A DNA stretch of 30,820 bases from Nemertoderma westbladi. Its lineage: Eukaryota; Xenacoelomorpha; Nemertodermatida; Nemertodermatidae. The stretch is from assembly GCA_032718475.1 (NCBI GenBank), contig JAUCBJ010008018.1, forward strand, positions 1 to 30,820, read 5' to 3'. A model generated the notes under the pieces. The model saw only the letters and a program-made list of their open reading frames with translations. It did no database searches and had not been told where the DNA came from. The position numbers and the translations under genes are program-made. Shown in pieces: positions 29,012-30,820 of this stretch (its first letter is position 1; each line of letters starts with the position of its first letter).

Positions 29012-30820
29012 CTACGTTGAGGAGCCCCTAGATGTTTGAGGGATTAGGGAGGTGGTCGTGGGAAGAGTTTCTTGCCTTCCATAGTTTCCGGAGAGTTCCC
29101 GGTCTCTTTCCAGCAAACATAAACGACCAACTGGGCGATTGAGTTGTTGCGTCTCAAAGATTATGCCAGGTTTCTTGAAGTTACGCCGCATGATGACGAG
29201 TTCTACTGAGCGCACTAAACCATCCTCCGAGATGTGCGTCTCAATGATACGACCTGTCTGCCACCGTCTGCGTGGAAGGTCCGGATCTACAATAAGCACC
29301 ATGTCTCCGGCGCTGACATTTTCCTGCTGCGCAAACCACTTAGTTCGAAGTTGTAGCGTGGGCAGATAATGTTTCTCAAAATGGTCAGCGAAATGACGGG
29401 ATAGCAACTGCATAAGCTGCCAAGTTCGACGGCAGTATTCATCTCCGTCGGCAATCTCGGATTGTGGGAGCATGGCTACAGGTTTCTTAAGTAGGAAGTG
29501 AGCGGGTGTTAGCGCTTCCAGGGAATCGGGACTCGATGAGACTGGCATAAGCGGTCTCTCGTTAAGATAGGCAGCGATTTCCTCCATTAACGTCCGCAGA
29601 AGTTCGTCAGTGAGATATGCGCGGCACGGCACTATAAAGTGAAATGCGGTTTTGACACTTCGAATTAATCTCTCCCAACTTCCTCCCCACCAAGGGGCGT
29701 CGGCGGCATTAAAGGTCCAGCTAGACGCTGTTATCCGTAGCTGGTCGTCCACCTGTCTTTGATTCCAGTCCTTTACGTAAGCCTGAATTTCGTTGTTGGC
29801 ACCAATGAAGTTCGTTCCCTTGTCCGATCGCATGGTATTACTAGTTCCGAAGCGAGCGATCTGTCGTCGTAAACTTAAGACGAAGCTGTTAGTAGATAGA
29901 TCGTTCACCATATCAAGATGGATGGCTCTACAAGTCATACATACGAAGATGACACACCATCTCTTGACTATAGTCCTAGCGCGATATACTTCAATAGGGC
30001 CAAATAAATCTACACCAGTATTAGTGAAGGGTGGTTCATAAAAGCTTACTCGTTCCCTAGGTAATTCTGCCTCTCGCTGTGTTAAAGGCCTACTGAATGC
30101 TTTCCTACAGGGTATGCAGTTCCTAAGAACTTGGTTCAGAGCTCTACGTGGTTTATAGAAATAATAGCGAGTTCGAATTTCGCTAAGAACTCGTTCTCTA
30201 CCAGCATGATAAAGTTTACTGTGAACATCTACAATCATCTTGATTTGTACTTCAAGATTCCTAATGAGTATGGGGAATTTAGTGTCAAAAGATAATGGCG
30301 CATTAGTTAGCCTTCCTCCAACACGTATTAACCCATCTATCATTGTGCTAGAGAAGCGATCCCTTAAGCGCATCTGTGGATTTCTTAACAACAGGAAATA
30401 CTTATCGGAATCCTCATAGCATTGCAGGAGTCGCAGTATCTGTTTATTGGCTTCTTCATGCTCCTGGTAACTGATCTTTTCTTTTAGAAACCGATCGGGT
30501 ATTTTATATTTAGGTAAATCTTTAATAGCATGAACTTGGACCGATGTTAATGGAGCAGTATCATTAGTGGTCTTCGTCCTGGAATAACGATGATGAAAAC
30601 ATCGCTTTAAATATGCGACGGCCTTACAGAGCCGATTCCAGGAACTGTAATGATGTATTGCTCGCTGCAGCAGGGGTGAGATTCCTTGCGAGACGTCTGG
30701 TATTCCAGATTTCCAATCTCTATCCTTAATTTCCACAACAGACTTGTTCGTGACGAGGGATTGTGGATCTGAAGCATCATTTCCGGAAGCATGTAATACA
30801 GATAGATCGATCGTCGGTTT
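29012..30820 (-). CDS. pol: BEL/Pao pol, integrase region (partial, 5' end outside window)
   Basis: The frame is open from the window edge to TGA/TAA-class termination at 29012. It has no start here; the GTG at 30736 is internal. Counting from that codon, a zinc-binding H2C2 domain holds His172, His177, Cys207 and Cys210 (YHAGRERV and NCIPCRKAF). The integrase core has Asp243 (NTGVDLFGP), Asp305 (RSDKGTNF) and Glu355 (WWGGSWERL), the DDE triad with the WWGG.WER style typical of BEL/Pao. The C-terminus (about 470-545) has the DUF5641-type domain with GDMVLIVD and WQTGRIIE. The protein inserts the element cDNA into host DNA. The 574 residues seen contain no stop or frameshift, so the copy may be recent. 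The order of the domains and the absence of a chromodomain separate it from Gypsy elements. Confidence 0.93.
   Translation of the reverse strand, partial: KPTIDLSVLHASGNDASDPQSLVTNKSVVEIKDRDWKSGIPDVSQGISPLLQRAIHHYSSWNRLCKAVAYLKRCFHHRYSRTKTTNDTAPLTSVQVHAIKDLPKYKIPDRFLKEKISYQEHEEANKQILRLLQCYEDSDKYFLLLRNPQMRLRDRFSSTMIDGLIRVGGRLTNAPLSFDTKFPILIRNLEVQIKMIVDVHSKLYHAGRERVLSEIRTRYYFYKPRRALNQVLRNCIPCRKAFSRPLTQREAELPRERVSFYEPPFTNTGVDLFGPIEVYRARTIVKRWCVIFVCMTCRAIHLDMVNDLSTNSFVLSLRRQIARFGTSNTMRSDKGTNFIGANNEIQAYVKDWNQRQVDDQLRITASSWTFNAADAPWWGGSWERLIRSVKTAFHFIVPCRAYLTDELLRTLMEEIAAYLNERPLMPVSSSPDSLEALTPAHFLLKKPVAMLPQSEIADGDEYCRRTWQLMQLLSRHFADHFEKHYLPTLQLRTKWFAQQENVSAGDMVLIVDPDLPRRRWQTGRIIETHISEDGLVRSVELVIMRRNFKKPGIIFETQQLNRPVGRLCLLERDRELSGNYGRQETLPTTTSLIPQTSRGSST

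Larger units (their letters stand above)
28494..30820 (-). mobile_element. BEL/Pao LTR retrotransposon, 3' part
   Basis: Minus-strand 3' end of a BEL/Pao element: the integrase end of pol, a polypurine tract and a probable LTR. The frame continues to the window edge, so gag, protease, RT and RNase H are expected beyond 30820. There is no envelope-like frame between pol and the LTR. Confidence 0.85.

Noticed and set aside
1-30820. A novel multi-gene defence or metabolic system
   Set aside because: The genes are host animal genes and retroelements on mixed strands, without co-orientation, shared regulation or matching functions.

Overview
This is eukaryotic (animal) genomic DNA, not microbial. 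The sequence is AT-rich. It has spliced exons encoding EGF-like modules, a homologue of C-Maf-inducing protein (CMIP), two APE-type non-LTR retrotransposons (LINEs), a BEL/Pao LTR retrotransposon, a tRNA-like SINE and several minisatellites. An invertebrate, perhaps a deuterostome such as a tunicate, fits best. That placement is inference and cannot be proven from this window.

Layout. (1) 1-6.7 kb, minus strand: LINE 'A'. It has an ORF1 read in two overlapping frames (low-complexity N-terminus, Ulp1/C48-like cysteine protease, coiled coil, RRM-like domain) and an ORF2 with endonuclease and reverse transcriptase. ORF1 ends at CUU-UAA, and the overlapping ORF2 frame has no AUG ahead of its endonuclease. 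(2) 6.7-8.36 kb: about 20 copies of an 81-bp GC-rich unit, abutting the start of LINE A ORF1. (3) 8.5-9.8 kb: no gene seen. (4) 9.98-10.74 kb: 31 copies of a 24-bp unit. (5) 10.95-15.29 kb, plus strand: LINE 'B', of CR1/L2 type. It has a 2A-like DxExNPGP motif near the N-terminus of its endonuclease/RT protein. A 264-codon open frame lies upstream in the same frame, separated by one TAA. (6) 16.1-17.05 kb: a decayed LINE fragment.

(7) 17.7-23 kb: two plus-strand exons of a multiple-EGF-domain gene (MEGF/SREC/PEAR-like cysteine spacing), about 5 kb apart. The intervening intron holds a 31-bp tandem array and, on the opposite strand, an uninterrupted 672-codon CMIP homologue. CMIP is multi-exonic in vertebrates, so this looks like a retrogene or extreme intron loss, nested antisense. 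(8) 23.2-23.45 kb: a tRNA-like SINE and a hAT-like terminal sequence. (9) 25.45-27.55 kb, minus: an uninterrupted 699-codon gene whose family I do not recognise. (10) 28.5-30.82 kb, minus: the 3' end of a BEL/Pao element (integrase end of pol plus a probable LTR), cut by the window edge.

The genes do not form a pathway. The window is a host locus (EGF gene, CMIP, unknown gene) flanked by fairly intact retroelements. The most unusual signals concern how the two LINEs might express their proteins (possible +1 recoding in A, 2A and an in-frame stop in B), the tandem array at LINE A's 5' end, and the intronless nested CMIP. I found no evidence of a new defence or other multi-gene system.
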